Origin: an uncultured Fibrobacter sp.
Lineage (GTDB): Bacteria > Fibrobacterota > Fibrobacteria > Fibrobacterales > Fibrobacteraceae
Assembly (NCBI GenBank): GCA_946413655.1
Contig: CAMKLO010000012.1
Coordinates: 1-64,000 of the forward strand
Direction of reading: 5' to 3'
Length of the DNA: 64,000 nt
Numbering within the stretch: the first letter of the stretch is position 1; each line of letters starts with the position of its first letter. The notes beneath the pieces were generated by a model. That model was not told where the DNA came from. It searched no databases and saw only the letters and a list, made by a program, of their open reading frames with translations. The translations under genes and the position numbers were made by a program. This document shows positions 25,853 to 34,821 of this stretch, in pieces.

Positions 25853-26387
25853 CTTAAAATCTCCGGGTGAAAACCTACTTTAAAAAATGTTAGCACAAAG
25901 ATAGTAAAAGTTTGAAAGTTGTCAAGGGGGGTTTTAGACGAGAGACGAGAGACGAGAGACAAAAGACGAGAGATTAAAGCATTTCGTCATCCTGAAGGGA
26001 GCGCATGCGACCGATAGGATCCAGTGAAGGTTTGGGGTATGAGGTATGGGCTCGGCACTGCGTGCCTTTGGGGTATGAGGTTATTGTAATTAGAAATGCC
26101 CAAAGCGAAGCGTGCTCATCGCCCAAAGTGCGAAGCACGACCTCATACCCCTAATACCTATTACCTAACACCATTCTCTAAGTGAGATTATCGCTTCGCT
26201 CTAATCTCAACTGCTAGGCTCGGAAAGTCTCGAAAAGCGAATGAAGCAGTCAAAAAATATTTGACTATTTCTGAGCTCAAGAGACAACGCTTTAGCGTTA
26301 AATAGGCTTGCAAGCAATCCTGCTTCACTCGCCTTACGCAGTTGTCTAAGCTCTAAATTCCAAGCTCTAAGTTCTATATTTACCACC
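25853..26387. other. gene-free stretch with promoter of rpsT and stacked repeats
   Basis: No credible gene. It holds the rpsT upstream region, the GACGAGA heptads (25937-25978), a GTCATCCTGA/GGATCCAGT element (25983-26030) and GGTATGAGG/GCGAAGCG hairpin elements (26035-26160). A GAGATTA...TAATCTC hairpin lies at 26184-26208. A larger inverted arrangement of GAGACAAC (26279-26286) with GTTGTCT (about 26340) encloses smaller palindromes such as AACGCTTTAGCGTT. Confidence 0.6.
25937..25978. repeat. GACGAGA heptad array
   Basis: Six 7-mers: GACGAGA three times, GACAAAA, GACGAGA, GATTAAA. A second array of the same unit is at 43073-43107. Confidence 0.92.
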
Positions 26388-27584
26388 ATGATTCCGTTCA
26401 TCAACGTACGTGCGCAGCGCGAAGCTTATAAGTCAGAATTTTTGCAGGCCGAACAGCAAGTCCTTGACAGTGGATGTTTTATCGGGGGACCGGTGATCCA
26501 ATCGCTGGAAAGAGAACTGGCCGATTTTTGCAATTCTGGGAAAAACAGCGCGGAACCCGAAACCAGGGCCATCACATGCGCCAGCGGCACCGACGCCCTC
26601 ACCATTGCCCTCATGGCCCTCGGACTCAAACCGGGCGACGAAGTCATCGTACCGGATTTCACGTTCATCGCCCCCGCGGAATGCGTCGCACTGCTGGGAG
26701 GCGTGCCGCGTTTCGCGGACATCGACCCCGAAACGCTCCTGATCGACCCGGAAAGCGTGAGAGCGCTGATCGGTCCCAAGACGCGCGGAATTATCGGCGT
26801 GGACCTGTTCGGACAAGTTGCGGATTTCAACGAGCTATGGGAAATCGCCGTCGCGAACGACCTCTGGATTCTGGAAGATGCAGCACAGGCGTTCGGGGCG
26901 ACATTCGCTCCGTGGGAAGGCATATCCCCAAAATCCCCAAACAAGCCCTGGCGCGCCGGCACCATCGGCAGCATCTCGATTACGAGTTTCTACCCCTCGA
27001 AGCCGCTGGGTTGCTACGGCGACGGCGGCGCGCTGTTCACCAGCGACCCGAAGTTGGAAGCAAAAATCCGGCAAATCGCGAACCACGGGAGTAGGGAACG
27101 CTACCTACACGAGACCGTGGGCATGAACAGCAGGCTTGACGCCCTGCAGGCGGCAGTGCTCCGGGTAAAGCTCCGCCACCTCGAAGACGAACTGAAGGTG
27201 CGCCGCGAAAACGCCCGCAAGTACGACGAATTTTTCGCGGAATACAATGCGGGTCTTCGCGCTTCCGCGGGTGCGGGCTCGGGCGCAAGCGCCGGTGCAA
27301 AAATCGTGCCGCAATACATCGAGCACGGATGCACCAGCACCTACGCGCAGTACACCGTGCTGGCCGATGACCGCGAAACATTTATCAAGAAGCTGGACAA
27401 AGCGGGAATTCCGCACTGCATCCACTACCCGCAGCCGCTGCACGAACAGCCATGCTTTAAGGAACTCGCGCAAGACAGCGAGAACAGGAACGCCATCATG
27501 GCGAGCAAGAAGGTCGTTAGCCTCCCCATGTGCGCCTTTACGGACGTGGAAGAGATAATTGCAAGACTTAAGAAAGTAATGTAG
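26388..27584 (+). CDS. DegT/DnrJ/EryC1/StrS family aminotransferase
   Basis: A 398-residue PLP enzyme of the sugar aminotransferase family. The N-terminal IPFINVRAQ, the ASGTDAL phosphate-binding turn (65-71), EDAAQAFGA (163-171) and the Schiff-base lysine K205 in SFYPSKPLGCYGDGGA are all present. Such enzymes aminate keto-sugars for O-antigen, capsule or glycan precursors. An unusual 14-residue Ala/Gly/Ser insertion (around 287-300, bases 27252-27300, very GC-rich) interrupts the protein. The gene stands alone between repeat elements. Its exact sugar substrate is unknown. Confidence 0.92.
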   Translation: MIPFINVRAQREAYKSEFLQAEQQVLDSGCFIGGPVIQSLERELADFCNSGKNSAEPETRAITCASGTDALTIALMALGLKPGDEVIVPDFTFIAPAECVALLGGVPRFADIDPETLLIDPESVRALIGPKTRGIIGVDLFGQVADFNELWEIAVANDLWILEDAAQAFGATFAPWEGISPKSPNKPWRAGTIGSISITSFYPSKPLGCYGDGGALFTSDPKLEAKIRQIANHGSRERYLHETVGMNSRLDALQAAVLRVKLRHLEDELKVRRENARKYDEFFAEYNAGLRASAGAGSGASAGAKIVPQYIEHGCTSTYAQYTVLADDRETFIKKLDKAGIPHCIHYPQPLHEQPCFKELAQDSENRNAIMASKKVVSLPMCAFTDVEEIIARLKKVM

Positions 27585-27594
27585 GTATGAGGTA

Positions 27595-27735
27595 TGGGCA
27601 CGGGCCTACGGCCCTTTCAGGTATGAGGTATGAGCTCGGTCGCCGACGGCTCCCTTTGAGATTATTGTAATTAGAAACGCTCAAAGCCTTGCAAAGCGAA
27701 GCGACCCCAAAGGGGCTTTGCCCCGACCCCATAGC
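27595..27735. repeat. dispersed hairpin-rich element with heptads
   Basis: GGTATGA/GGTATGG pairs in 7-nt steps, GGTCGCCGACGGCTCCC and GCGAAGCGACCCCAAAGGGGCTTTGCCCCG-type hairpins between the convergent ends of the DegT and HAD genes. Confidence 0.65.
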
Positions 27736-27743
27736 TCACAGCC

Positions 27744-28589
27744 CTACAAAACAAATTTCTCGATAACTTCGGCGATTCCCGAGTGGTTGTTGTCGTGCAC
27801 CGTTACGTAATCTGCAACGGCCTTCGCCGCCGGTGACGCATTCGCCATCGCCACACCGACACCCGCCGCTTCAATCATCGGGCAATCGTTTTCTTCGTCG
27901 CCCACGGCAATCGTATTTTCAATCGGCTCATGGTAAAAGTCCGCCATGTAGCGCACCGCAGCACCTTTATTCGAAAGCATGTGCGAGAACTCCAGCATTT
28001 CGGGCTTGCTGAACACATCAAAGAGTTTATCCGCAGTCACAGTCCGCATGTCAGCTCGGAAATCGACAAGACTTGAATGTTCAAACGGCGTAATGACGTT
28101 GACCTTGATTGGCGGTTTCACCACGACATTTATCGGGCCGTTCACATCGCGCTGTTCGCCGTAGTACGTACGAATATCGTCAACAACAACATAATCCATC
28201 TGCATCAAGCGGCAATACGTCTTGAGCTGTTCCGTCTCGTATTCCGAAACGACTAAATCGCCAGCGTAAGTATGCGCATGCATTCCGCGCTTGTGCGCCT
28301 CGTCCATAATGAACTTCACCTGATCCACAGCAATACGGCGCGTCAAAATCGGCTGTTTCGTACCGCAGTCGTAAATAAGCCCGCCATTAAAACTCACCAA
28401 AAAATATCCCTGTTTCAAGAAGCCATACTTTTCCGCAATCCGCTTCACGCTTGTAAGCGGACGCCCCGTCGTCATCACGAACTTATGACCAGCGTCAATC
28501 ATCGCGTGAATAGCGGCCATATCCGCGTCGCTGATATTCTTCGCATCGTCGAGAAGCGTACCATCCAAATCAGTAAAAAGAAGTTTCAT
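27744..28589 (-). CDS. Cof-type HAD-superfamily hydrolase
   Basis: A 281-residue HAD IIB phosphatase. Motif I is FTDLDGTLL (residues 5-13) with the two catalytic Asp, motif II TTGRP, and motif IV GDEENDCPMIEAAG near 232-245. A cap domain lies between motifs II and III. Members dephosphorylate sugar phosphates, FMN or PLP; the substrate cannot be told from sequence. The gene is flanked by repeat arrays on both sides. Confidence 0.92.
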   Translation of the reverse strand: MKLLFTDLDGTLLDDAKNISDADMAAIHAMIDAGHKFVMTTGRPLTSVKRIAEKYGFLKQGYFLVSFNGGLIYDCGTKQPILTRRIAVDQVKFIMDEAHKRGMHAHTYAGDLVVSEYETEQLKTYCRLMQMDYVVVDDIRTYYGEQRDVNGPINVVVKPPIKVNVITPFEHSSLVDFRADMRTVTADKLFDVFSKPEMLEFSHMLSNKGAAVRYMADFYHEPIENTIAVGDEENDCPMIEAAGVGVAMANASPAAKAVADYVTVHDNNHSGIAEVIEKFVL

Positions 28590-28601
28590 AATGCAAATTT
28601 A

Positions 28602-28822
28602 GTTACTAGTTAATAGTTACTAGTTACTAGAGGCATTTTTATAAGCGTATTCTAGTAACTAGTAACTCAGAACTTAGAACTCAATTATAAGCGTATTCTA
28701 GTAACTAGTAACTCAGAACTTAGAACTCGAAATTGTGCCATAGGCACCCTAGTAACTCAAAACTTAGAACTCAATTACAAGCACATTCTAGTAACTAGTA
28801 ACTCAGAACTTAGAACTCAACT
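28602..28822. repeat. long heptad-periodic repeat array
   Basis: Begins GTTACTA, GTTAATA, GTTACTA, GTTACTA. Related copies of a block built of TAGTAAC, TAGTAAC, TCAGAAC, TTAGAAC, TCAATTA follow, the first two 46 bases apart (28653 and 28699). The first run is the reverse complement of the later TAGTAAC unit. It fills the gap upstream of both divergent genes. Confidence 0.88.
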
Positions 28823-28838
28823 TACTATATTCGTTTTC

Positions 28839-29792
28839 ATGAAAATAGATGATTTATTGAACGAAGCAAAAACCATAGCCATTTTCGGACACGTCCGCCC
28901 CGACGGCGATTGCGTAGGCTCCACCCTTGGACTTTACAACTACATTTGCGACAACTACCCGACAATCAAGGTTCAACTGTTTTTGGAGCGCTTTCCCGAA
29001 AGCTACAAGATTCTCCCAAATTCAAACAAAGTTTGCGAAATTTACGATGACAATTCCGCACCTGTCGATTTAGCATTCCTCATAGATACGCCTTCGTTTG
29101 AACGCATCGGAGCCAACGGCGAAAAATGCCTCAAGACCGCAGGCAAGACCTGCAACATCGACCACCACATCAGCAATCCGCTGAACCTCTGCACAAAAAA
29201 TTTTGTCGAAGTCAAGGCGAGTTCCGCAAGCGAAGTCCTGTTCTTTTTGCTTAACCCGAATAAAATAAGCAAAGACACCGCAGAATGTCTGTATCTCGGA
29301 ATCGTCCATGATACGGGCGCATTCAAATTTAGCTGTACCGGGCAAAAGACGATGGTCGCCATTGGCGAATTGCTCGACAAGGGAATCGACTTTACACGCA
29401 TCATCAACGAGACTTACTATACAAGGACATACATCCAGACGCTCGTCACCGGATTCGTGATGCTGAACAGCAAGCTTGCGCTTAACGGCAAGGTCGTCTA
29501 TAGTTACCTCACCCCCGATGACATGACCCGCTACTCCGTAACACCGGTCGAATTGAGTAACGTCATCGACACTTTACGCGAAGTGAGCGGCACCGAAGTC
29601 GCCATATTCCTTTACCCCGTCAATGGGGAATACAAAATCAGCTTGCGTAGCAATTATGTTGTCGATGTCAACACCATTGCCAAGAATTTTGGCGGGGGCG
29701 GACACATTCGCGCCGCAGGCGGAAACTCCAAGGAATCCCCCGAAGAGACAATCAAGAAGCTTCTGTTGCTCATACAACAACAATTATCGTAA
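28839..29792 (+). CDS. DHH-family phosphoesterase, NrnA-like
   Basis: A 317-residue DHH/DHHA1 protein. The N-terminal domain has GHVRPDGDCVGS, LIDTPSFERIG and the DHH signature in NIDHHISN. The C-terminal DHHA1 domain has GGGGHIRAAGG. It matches bifunctional oligoribonuclease/pAp phosphatase NrnA, which clears 2-5 nt RNA and 3'-phosphoadenosine phosphate with metal ions. All metal-binding Asp/His appear intact. No Shine-Dalgarno site; the heptad array lies 17 bases upstream. Confidence 0.9.
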   Translation: MKIDDLLNEAKTIAIFGHVRPDGDCVGSTLGLYNYICDNYPTIKVQLFLERFPESYKILPNSNKVCEIYDDNSAPVDLAFLIDTPSFERIGANGEKCLKTAGKTCNIDHHISNPLNLCTKNFVEVKASSASEVLFFLLNPNKISKDTAECLYLGIVHDTGAFKFSCTGQKTMVAIGELLDKGIDFTRIINETYYTRTYIQTLVTGFVMLNSKLALNGKVVYSYLTPDDMTRYSVTPVELSNVIDTLREVSGTEVAIFLYPVNGEYKISLRSNYVVDVNTIAKNFGGGGHIRAAGGNSKESPEETIKKLLLLIQQQLS

Positions 29793-29860
29793 CAACGACA
29801 TTAAATAAAAGTCCATCTCCGTTTTTTGTATATATTTTAAAAGAAGGAGGATATTTCATA

Positions 29861-31234
29861 ATGATTCGTAAGATAATTCACGGCCTAGCAGTGGTCCCCT
29901 TTGGGGCGGCAGCCTTTTTTGCAAGTTGTTCCGACAACGCCAACGATCCAATTCCCGCGTTAAGCGAATATTCTAGCAATTCCGAAACGGTTCTGTCCAG
30001 TTCCGAGATGGACGATTCCAATTCCGAATCACTTTCCTCCAATTCCCAATCTAAAGGTTCCAGCTCGTCAGAGGTTTCCTCGAGTTCAGCAAAGACGCCC
30101 TCGAGTTCGGCAAACGTTCAATCCAGTTCGGCAAAAGCACAATCCAGTTCGGCAAAGGATTCTTCTGCTTCAGCACAAGGTTCTTCGAGCTCTGCGACAA
30201 CGACAGTCAATTCAAGCACTGCAAAAAATTCATCCAGTTCAACAGCAACTTCGTCAAACACAACGCCATCCAGTTCCGCAGGCGCTAAATCCGCAGGCAG
30301 CAACGGCAACTCTTCCATTTTCGAACCGGTCGTGCGTTCGTCCAGCAGCTACAGCAAATTACGTAACGAACCCGAAGACGAACGCCACAAGATTTACCGC
30401 CTGCTCTACCCTGTCGAAAACGGAGCGCTCGACACGGGCTATTTCGACCAGGGCGACTGCGAAATCCTTAGCGACGGATCCTTTGCATGCCGTCAAAAAA
30501 GCTGCGTTGAATATGTCGGAGGGTACATCAGCCTCCATAGCGAAGGAATGTTCCCCGGAGACGGGAGCGAGAGACACGCCCAATATTTCCGCGGGAGCAC
30601 CGACGAGACCAGACTCATTGACATCAATCTAGGCGACAGCGCCCTCACGTCGTACATTCCCTACGCCGACATCCCGGAATTCGACATAGACGACATCAAG
30701 AGCAAACTTTCGACACTCCCGGCAGCCACGTGCACCACATTGATACAGTTTGTCAGCAATTATAAAATGAGCGCCAGCGGGTTGCCCGAAGGTTTTGTCT
30801 TGCACCTAGACGCCAATTTTGCACTCAAGCCGTCAGAGCGCGTGACAGAACCCTATTCCATGGTATTCCCGAAAGAAGAACTGGACACCGTCAAGGCGAA
30901 CATTTCCACCAACGAAAACCGCATTGCACACGGCTACACGTTGTTTAACGAAATTCAATATGCCAAGGAAACCCTCTTCTCCAAGAGTTCCATTGAATAC
31001 AACACCTATGTCAGCGACCAGGGCTGTGGCATCGTAGCGCACACATACAATCCCATGCCCTCCGGTATGGCCGGTCTATGCCAAGGCTGGATCATTCCCG
31101 AAAGAGCACGGAATTTCTCGGTGCGCCTCATCAACACCTCGGACAAGACTCCGGCTTCGTTTACATGGAAATTGACCTACATGGACCAGTTTGGCCGTGG
31201 CAATACAATCGACATCACGACGCAGCTACGATAA
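29861..31234 (+). CDS. Ser-rich lipoprotein of unknown function
   Basis: A 457-residue lipoprotein (signal ending AAFFASC) with an exceptionally long linker, residues about 35-165, of SSS and SSA repeats interspersed with Asn, Lys and Thr. The C-terminal 290 residues form a domain I do not recognise, with a Cys pair near 205-217 and a Tyr/Phe-rich beta pattern, ending TWKLTYMDQFGRGNTIDI. A strong AAGGAGG precedes the ATG by nine bases, unlike the Trp(-3) lipoproteins, and the lipobox lacks Trp. It is therefore a separate family that shares only the linker style. Confidence 0.85.
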   Translation: MIRKIIHGLAVVPFGAAAFFASCSDNANDPIPALSEYSSNSETVLSSSEMDDSNSESLSSNSQSKGSSSSEVSSSSAKTPSSSANVQSSSAKAQSSSAKDSSASAQGSSSSATTTVNSSTAKNSSSSTATSSNTTPSSSAGAKSAGSNGNSSIFEPVVRSSSSYSKLRNEPEDERHKIYRLLYPVENGALDTGYFDQGDCEILSDGSFACRQKSCVEYVGGYISLHSEGMFPGDGSERHAQYFRGSTDETRLIDINLGDSALTSYIPYADIPEFDIDDIKSKLSTLPAATCTTLIQFVSNYKMSASGLPEGFVLHLDANFALKPSERVTEPYSMVFPKEELDTVKANISTNENRIAHGYTLFNEIQYAKETLFSKSSIEYNTYVSDQGCGIVAHTYNPMPSGMAGLCQGWIIPERARNFSVRLINTSDKTPASFTWKLTYMDQFGRGNTIDITTQLR

Positions 31235-31242
31235 CGCGCTCG

Positions 31243-31935
31243 TCAAACGACAAACAAGGCAATTGCAAGCAAGATAAAAACGCAACCGCTGAACCAGTTG
31301 AGGTTGCGGTTTGCTTTTGGCGAATTTAAAAGATATTTCTTGACGGTCCCCGCCAAAAGTGCAATCGAGCCAAAGACAATCATCGTCGCCACGATAAATT
31401 CAGCGCCAAAAATCGCCGTCTGCAAACTCGGGTGAATCGGGCGATCCAAGCGCACCGCAGGCGGAATCAGCGAAAGAATAAAGAGAATCACCTTCGGGTT
31501 CGTCATGTTCATGATGACTCCGCGCAGGTAAAGCTTGCGCGCCGAAGGCTGGCCGAGTTCTGCGGGCCTGGATCCTTCGGGGCTTTGCCCCTCAGGATGA
31601 CGTGATGGAGACTCAGGATGGCATGAAGCCGCCGAGCCCGTTTTGTCGTCTAAATCCACAGTTCCAGCGCGGACTTGGAAACTTTTGTACGCGAGGTACA
31701 GCAGGTACGCTGCGCCAAGGCACTGAATCACAAAAAACGCCATCGGGCTAGCGGCAATCAAAGCCGACACCCCCAGCACCAGAAGGCAAATCTGCAAAGC
31801 AATCCCGGTACAAAGTCCGAGAATAATGCAAAATCCGAGACGCGCCCCGTACGTCGCACTCTGGGCAAGCACAAATAAATTATCCGGTCCAGGAGCAATC
31901 CCGATTACAAGAGCAGCAATGAAGAATTCTAGCAT
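31243..31935 (-). CDS. LysE/RhtB-family exporter with in-frame repeat insertion
   Basis: A 230-residue membrane protein with six hydrophobic segments and the family N-terminus LVIGIAPGPDNLFVLAQSATYG. It would export amino acids or related metabolites. Between the third segment and QPSARKLYLRGV, about 25 residues (CHPESPSRHPEGQSPEGS and neighbours) are encoded by a dispersed intergenic element (31568-31615, GGATCC...TCAGGATGACG) read in frame. Family members are usually near 205-210 residues, consistent with this added length. NPKVILFIL after it is the conserved continuation, so the reading frame is intact and the insert falls in a loop. Confidence 0.9.
   Translation of the reverse strand: MLEFFIAALVIGIAPGPDNLFVLAQSATYGARLGFCIILGLCTGIALQICLLVLGVSALIAASPMAFFVIQCLGAAYLLYLAYKSFQVRAGTVDLDDKTGSAASCHPESPSRHPEGQSPEGSRPAELGQPSARKLYLRGVIMNMTNPKVILFILSLIPPAVRLDRPIHPSLQTAIFGAEFIVATMIVFGSIALLAGTVKKYLLNSPKANRNLNWFSGCVFILLAIALFVV
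31568..31615. repeat. GTCATCCTGA/GGATCC element inside the LysE gene
   Basis: CTGGATCCTTCGGGGC and GCCCCTCAGGATGACG flank a TTT loop as a hairpin. The same layout with a CACCCCTTGCGGGG hairpin occurs three times at 38676-38818, and related forms elsewhere are intergenic. Confidence 0.85.
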
Positions 31936-31940
31936 ATTTA

Positions 31941-31975
31941 GGTTACAGGTTATAGGCTATAGGTTTTAGGCTCTT
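31941..31975. repeat. GGTTATA heptad array
   Basis: GGTTACA, GGTTATA, GGCTATA, GGTTTTA, GGCTCTT; the complement of the CCTANNA class, just upstream of the LysE gene start. A second short run (TAGTAAC, TAGTAAC, TCAGAAC, TAGTAAC) lies near 32035-32062. Confidence 0.88.
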
Positions 31976-32079
31976 CAGGCGGCAAAGTCGCAATTGTTAG
32001 CTACAGTTTATTGTTACAAAAATTTTAATTTTTCTAGTAACTAGTAACTCAGAACTAGTAACTGCACCGAAGGTGCAAA

Positions 32080-32460
32080 TCACAATTTGCTCAAGAAGGC
32101 ATCGACGTCGAGGTCCGCCAAATCTTTTTGCAGGGTATCGAGCACATCGTCCGTAATTGTCGAATGTTCATGAGCGCGTTCATCGGCACGAGCGTTCGAA
32201 ACATCCACCAGTTTCTTGAGCGTATTCGCCACCTCGCCCACGGTACCGTCCTGGCGCATCACGACATCCAAGACCTTCGAAAGTCTTTGGCGCAACCTTG
32301 CAAATTCTTCGCGATCCAGCTCCGAAACCTCCCCATGATAGCACATCAAGGGAGTCTGGCACCTAGCACACGGGAACACCATCATATTCGAGAAGTCACC
32401 GTCTATCTGGACCTTAAATTTCGTTCCGCAATGCGGACATTCGATATCCATTTCACTCAT
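32080..32460 (-). CDS. small zinc-ribbon protein
   Basis: A 126-residue soluble protein starting at the ATG at 32460. That ATG precedes the conserved DIECPHCGTKFKVQ; the longer reading adds 14 residues of doubtful value. CPHC and CARC (about residues 9-37) form a four-Cys zinc ribbon of the MJ0042-like type. The rest is helical and acidic, with a possible coiled coil from about 50 to 120. Such proteins are often regulatory or adaptor proteins; no more can be said. Confidence 0.75.
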   Translation of the reverse strand: MSEMDIECPHCGTKFKVQIDGDFSNMMVFPCARCQTPLMCYHGEVSELDREEFARLRQRLSKVLDVVMRQDGTVGEVANTLKKLVDVSNARADERAHEHSTITDDVLDTLQKDLADLDVDAFLSKL

Positions 32461-32685
32461 ATAACTAAATGTAGAATTTTTTACAATTCCTAGCCAATAC
32501 AACTACAATATTTTATTTTTACGCAGTCCATCAAGCTTTGTGAACCCGTTATATAATTTTTCTATGTAAAACTAAACAACACTTTTCGCCTAAAAAGAAA
32601 GCTGAACTTTTCAGATTGAAAATTCAACCTCAAAGCGAAGCGACCCCAAAGGGCGAAACCCGAGCTCATTCCCCCAACCTAAAAT

Positions 32686-33834
32686 ATGCTCTGCCACTGG
32701 CTTTATCAAACAACTCACATCGACCTTTTCGACGGACGTCTGTTCCGCGCAGGCTCTGCCGCCATGCTCTCCATCATCTTGGTGCTCTTCTTCATGCCTA
32801 AGTACATCCGCTTTTTGCAGAGATTGGACGCCACTAGCGATTTCGACAAGGACGGAAAGACAAAATCGCCTCCCATCATGGGCGGACTCCTCCTCGTTGT
32901 CGTGGTAGAGATTGTTTCGTTGCTCGTGTGCCAGATGAACGGCTACACCATATCGACACTCGTAATTTTGGCGTTGTTCAGTGCCGTAGGTGCCACCGAC
33001 GACATGGCGAAAGTCCGTGCCAAGCGCCTCGTGAACCAAGGCAAGCTCAAGGCCGCCGAATACATGGACAAGGCCGATGGCATTTCCAGCACACTTAGAC
33101 TTATCCTCTACTTCTTGTTCAGCTTTGTTGTTGCCGTTTTCTGCTACAAGTTCATTCCCGAACTCAAAGGGGACTTGACCATTCCGTTCTGCCCCATCGA
33201 CGTGTTCCAGATTCACCTCCCCAACTGGATTTTCGTTGCATTCATGACGTTCGTCATCGCCGCATCCGCCAACGGAACGAACTTCACGGACGGTCTCGAC
33301 AGCCTCGTTTCCGTGCCGATTCTCACCAGCATGTTCTTCGTGGGGCTTGTGGCCTACGTTAGCGGAAACTTTATCTTTAGCCAGTACCTCAGCGTGCCGT
33401 ACCTCCCCGGCTGCGACGAACTTTTCCCGATTGCGACTTCCATAGCAGGCGCGTTGCTCGCTTATCTGTGGTTCAACAGCCCTCCAGCCGAAATCTACAT
33501 GGGCGACGCAGGTTCCGTGGGCTTTGGCGCCACAATCGGCATCATGTTCATCTTGGTACAAGCAGGGCTTTTCCTCCCCATCGTTTGCATCATCATCATT
33601 GCCGAAGCATGCTCCGTACTCATGCAAATCACCTGGTTCAAAATCACCAAGAGAGCAACCGGCACAGGCAAACGCATTTTCCTGTGCGCCCCACTCCACC
33701 ACCACTACCAAAAGAAATGGGACGGACGCTTCCCGAGCAAGCCACTCATGAACTCCAAAATCGTTTGGCGCATGCACTTGGTGAGCATTTTCGCGCTCAT
33801 CTTTAGCATGGTCGTGTTCTTTGGAATCAGGTAG
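32686..33834 (+). CDS. mraY: phospho-N-acetylmuramoyl-pentapeptide transferase MraY
   Basis: A 382-residue inner-membrane enzyme with about ten membrane segments. It transfers phospho-MurNAc-pentapeptide to undecaprenyl phosphate, giving lipid I. Signatures are KSPPIMGG (near 65), the AVGATDDMAKV acidic pair, NGTNFTDGLDSL, EIYMGDAGSVGFG and the late APLHHHYQKKW. All catalytic Asp are present. The gene is not next to other mur/fts genes here. It lacks a Shine-Dalgarno site: a GCGAAGCG-type repeat and CCCCCAACCTAAAAT run up to the ATG. A terminator follows at 33926. Confidence 0.95.
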   Translation: MLCHWLYQTTHIDLFDGRLFRAGSAAMLSIILVLFFMPKYIRFLQRLDATSDFDKDGKTKSPPIMGGLLLVVVVEIVSLLVCQMNGYTISTLVILALFSAVGATDDMAKVRAKRLVNQGKLKAAEYMDKADGISSTLRLILYFLFSFVVAVFCYKFIPELKGDLTIPFCPIDVFQIHLPNWIFVAFMTFVIAASANGTNFTDGLDSLVSVPILTSMFFVGLVAYVSGNFIFSQYLSVPYLPGCDELFPIATSIAGALLAYLWFNSPPAEIYMGDAGSVGFGATIGIMFILVQAGLFLPIVCIIIIAEACSVLMQITWFKITKRATGTGKRIFLCAPLHHHYQKKWDGRFPSKPLMNSKIVWRMHLVSIFALIFSMVVFFGIR

Positions 33835-33855
33835 TAGACAGTTAGATGTTTGCGG

Positions 33856-33895
33856 CGTCATCCTGAGTGTAACGAAGGATCCAGTAATTTTTGGC
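33856..33895. repeat. GTCATCCTGA/GGATCCAGT element
   Basis: GCGTCATCCTGAG...GAAGGATCCAGTAA between mraY and its terminator, followed by a heptad run at 33901-33928 (GTAGTTA, GCAAACA, GTAGGCA, GTAGAAA). Confidence 0.75.
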
Positions 33896-33925
33896 GATTA
33901 GTAGTTAGCAAACAGTAGGCAGTAG

Positions 33926-33953
33926 AAAGTCCCGCGATGTCGGGACTTTTTTT
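33926..33953 (+). terminator. terminator after mraY
   Basis: AAAGTCCCG-CGATG-TCGGGACTTTTTTT, a 7-9 base stem followed by a T-run. Confidence 0.9.
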
Positions 33954-33978
33954 ACTTTGGCAACAATTTTGAATTTAC

Positions 33979-34659
33979 TTAGTCCTTGACGCAACGGACG
34001 CTGAGCGATTCATTTTTGTAATCAAGTTTCACGCTCGGATCGTTTAGTTTAGAAGAAGATGTCGATACAAAGTTCATATAATACGCAAACGTATCGTCGT
34101 TATCAGCAGAACTCCAAAAGAACGCCACGCGTTTTTCATTGACAAAAACACCACCAACATCCCTAAATCCACCAGGAAGCATCGAAAAACCGTAGGTGTC
34201 CGAACCGTTCAAATTATCCACCCAGCCGCTTGTCGATTTAAGGCCCAAATTCGCAGAAGAAGAATCCCCGACAGCAGTAAACAAGGCATGCCATTCTTCT
34301 TTGCTCGGCAAATGCCAACCCATAGGACAGGCTTCCATCGCGGCGGCCCACTCGTAAAGACGACCGTACTTTTCGCAGTATTCAGCAGAATCGTTGTAGC
34401 AATAACTGTTCGCCGTCTTGACGTTCAGATTTTCAGCCATCCATACCTGGTTACCGATTTTCACCGTTTTGTATGAACGATTATCGCGAGAATCCGTCAA
34501 TGAGCCATACACGCAATTGTCCTCGGATTCTGTCTTGCAAGGTTCCAAGATACCCTCATTCGACTCCTGCAAGACGCTGGAAGAAAAACCGCGGTCGTCG
34601 GCACAGGCGGTAAACAATGCCACTACCATAAATGCGGTCAGGAATTTCAAATCATTCAT
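33979..34659 (-). CDS. FISUMP-domain lipoprotein
   Basis: About 226 residues from the ATG at 34659, which has GGGGAAGAGG upstream and begins the signal MNDLKFLTAFMVVALFTAC; the longer open frame starts in the promoter region. The FISUMP domain covers most of the mature protein: SYKTVKIGNQVWMAENLN, YGRLYEWAAAMEACPMGWHLPSKEEW, STSGWVDNLNGSDTYGFSMLPGG and the closing SLSVRCVKD. The fold is probably C-type-lectin/FGE-like. The role of these abundant Fibrobacter paralogs is unknown. Surface display is likely. Confidence 0.92.
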   Translation of the reverse strand: MNDLKFLTAFMVVALFTACADDRGFSSSVLQESNEGILEPCKTESEDNCVYGSLTDSRDNRSYKTVKIGNQVWMAENLNVKTANSYCYNDSAEYCEKYGRLYEWAAAMEACPMGWHLPSKEEWHALFTAVGDSSSANLGLKSTSGWVDNLNGSDTYGFSMLPGGFRDVGGVFVNEKRVAFFWSSADNDDTFAYYMNFVSTSSSKLNDPSVKLDYKNESLSVRCVKD

Positions 34660-34821
34660 CCTCTTCCCCTTTTGAATATCCGTAAAATACAAAATAATTT
34701 GTTTATCAGATAACAACAAAACTAATCTTGCAGAAATCACTTTTATCATTTTCTTTTTTGTAGCCCCTAAAGAAAAAAACATCCTATTTTCACAACTTCA
34801 ACTATTACTATATTACCTCTT

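Noticed and set aside
32611-33861. 416-codon minus-strand frame opposite mraY
   Set aside because: mraY motifs are intact on the plus strand; the antisense translation is His/Glu/Gly-rich with no recognisable domain.
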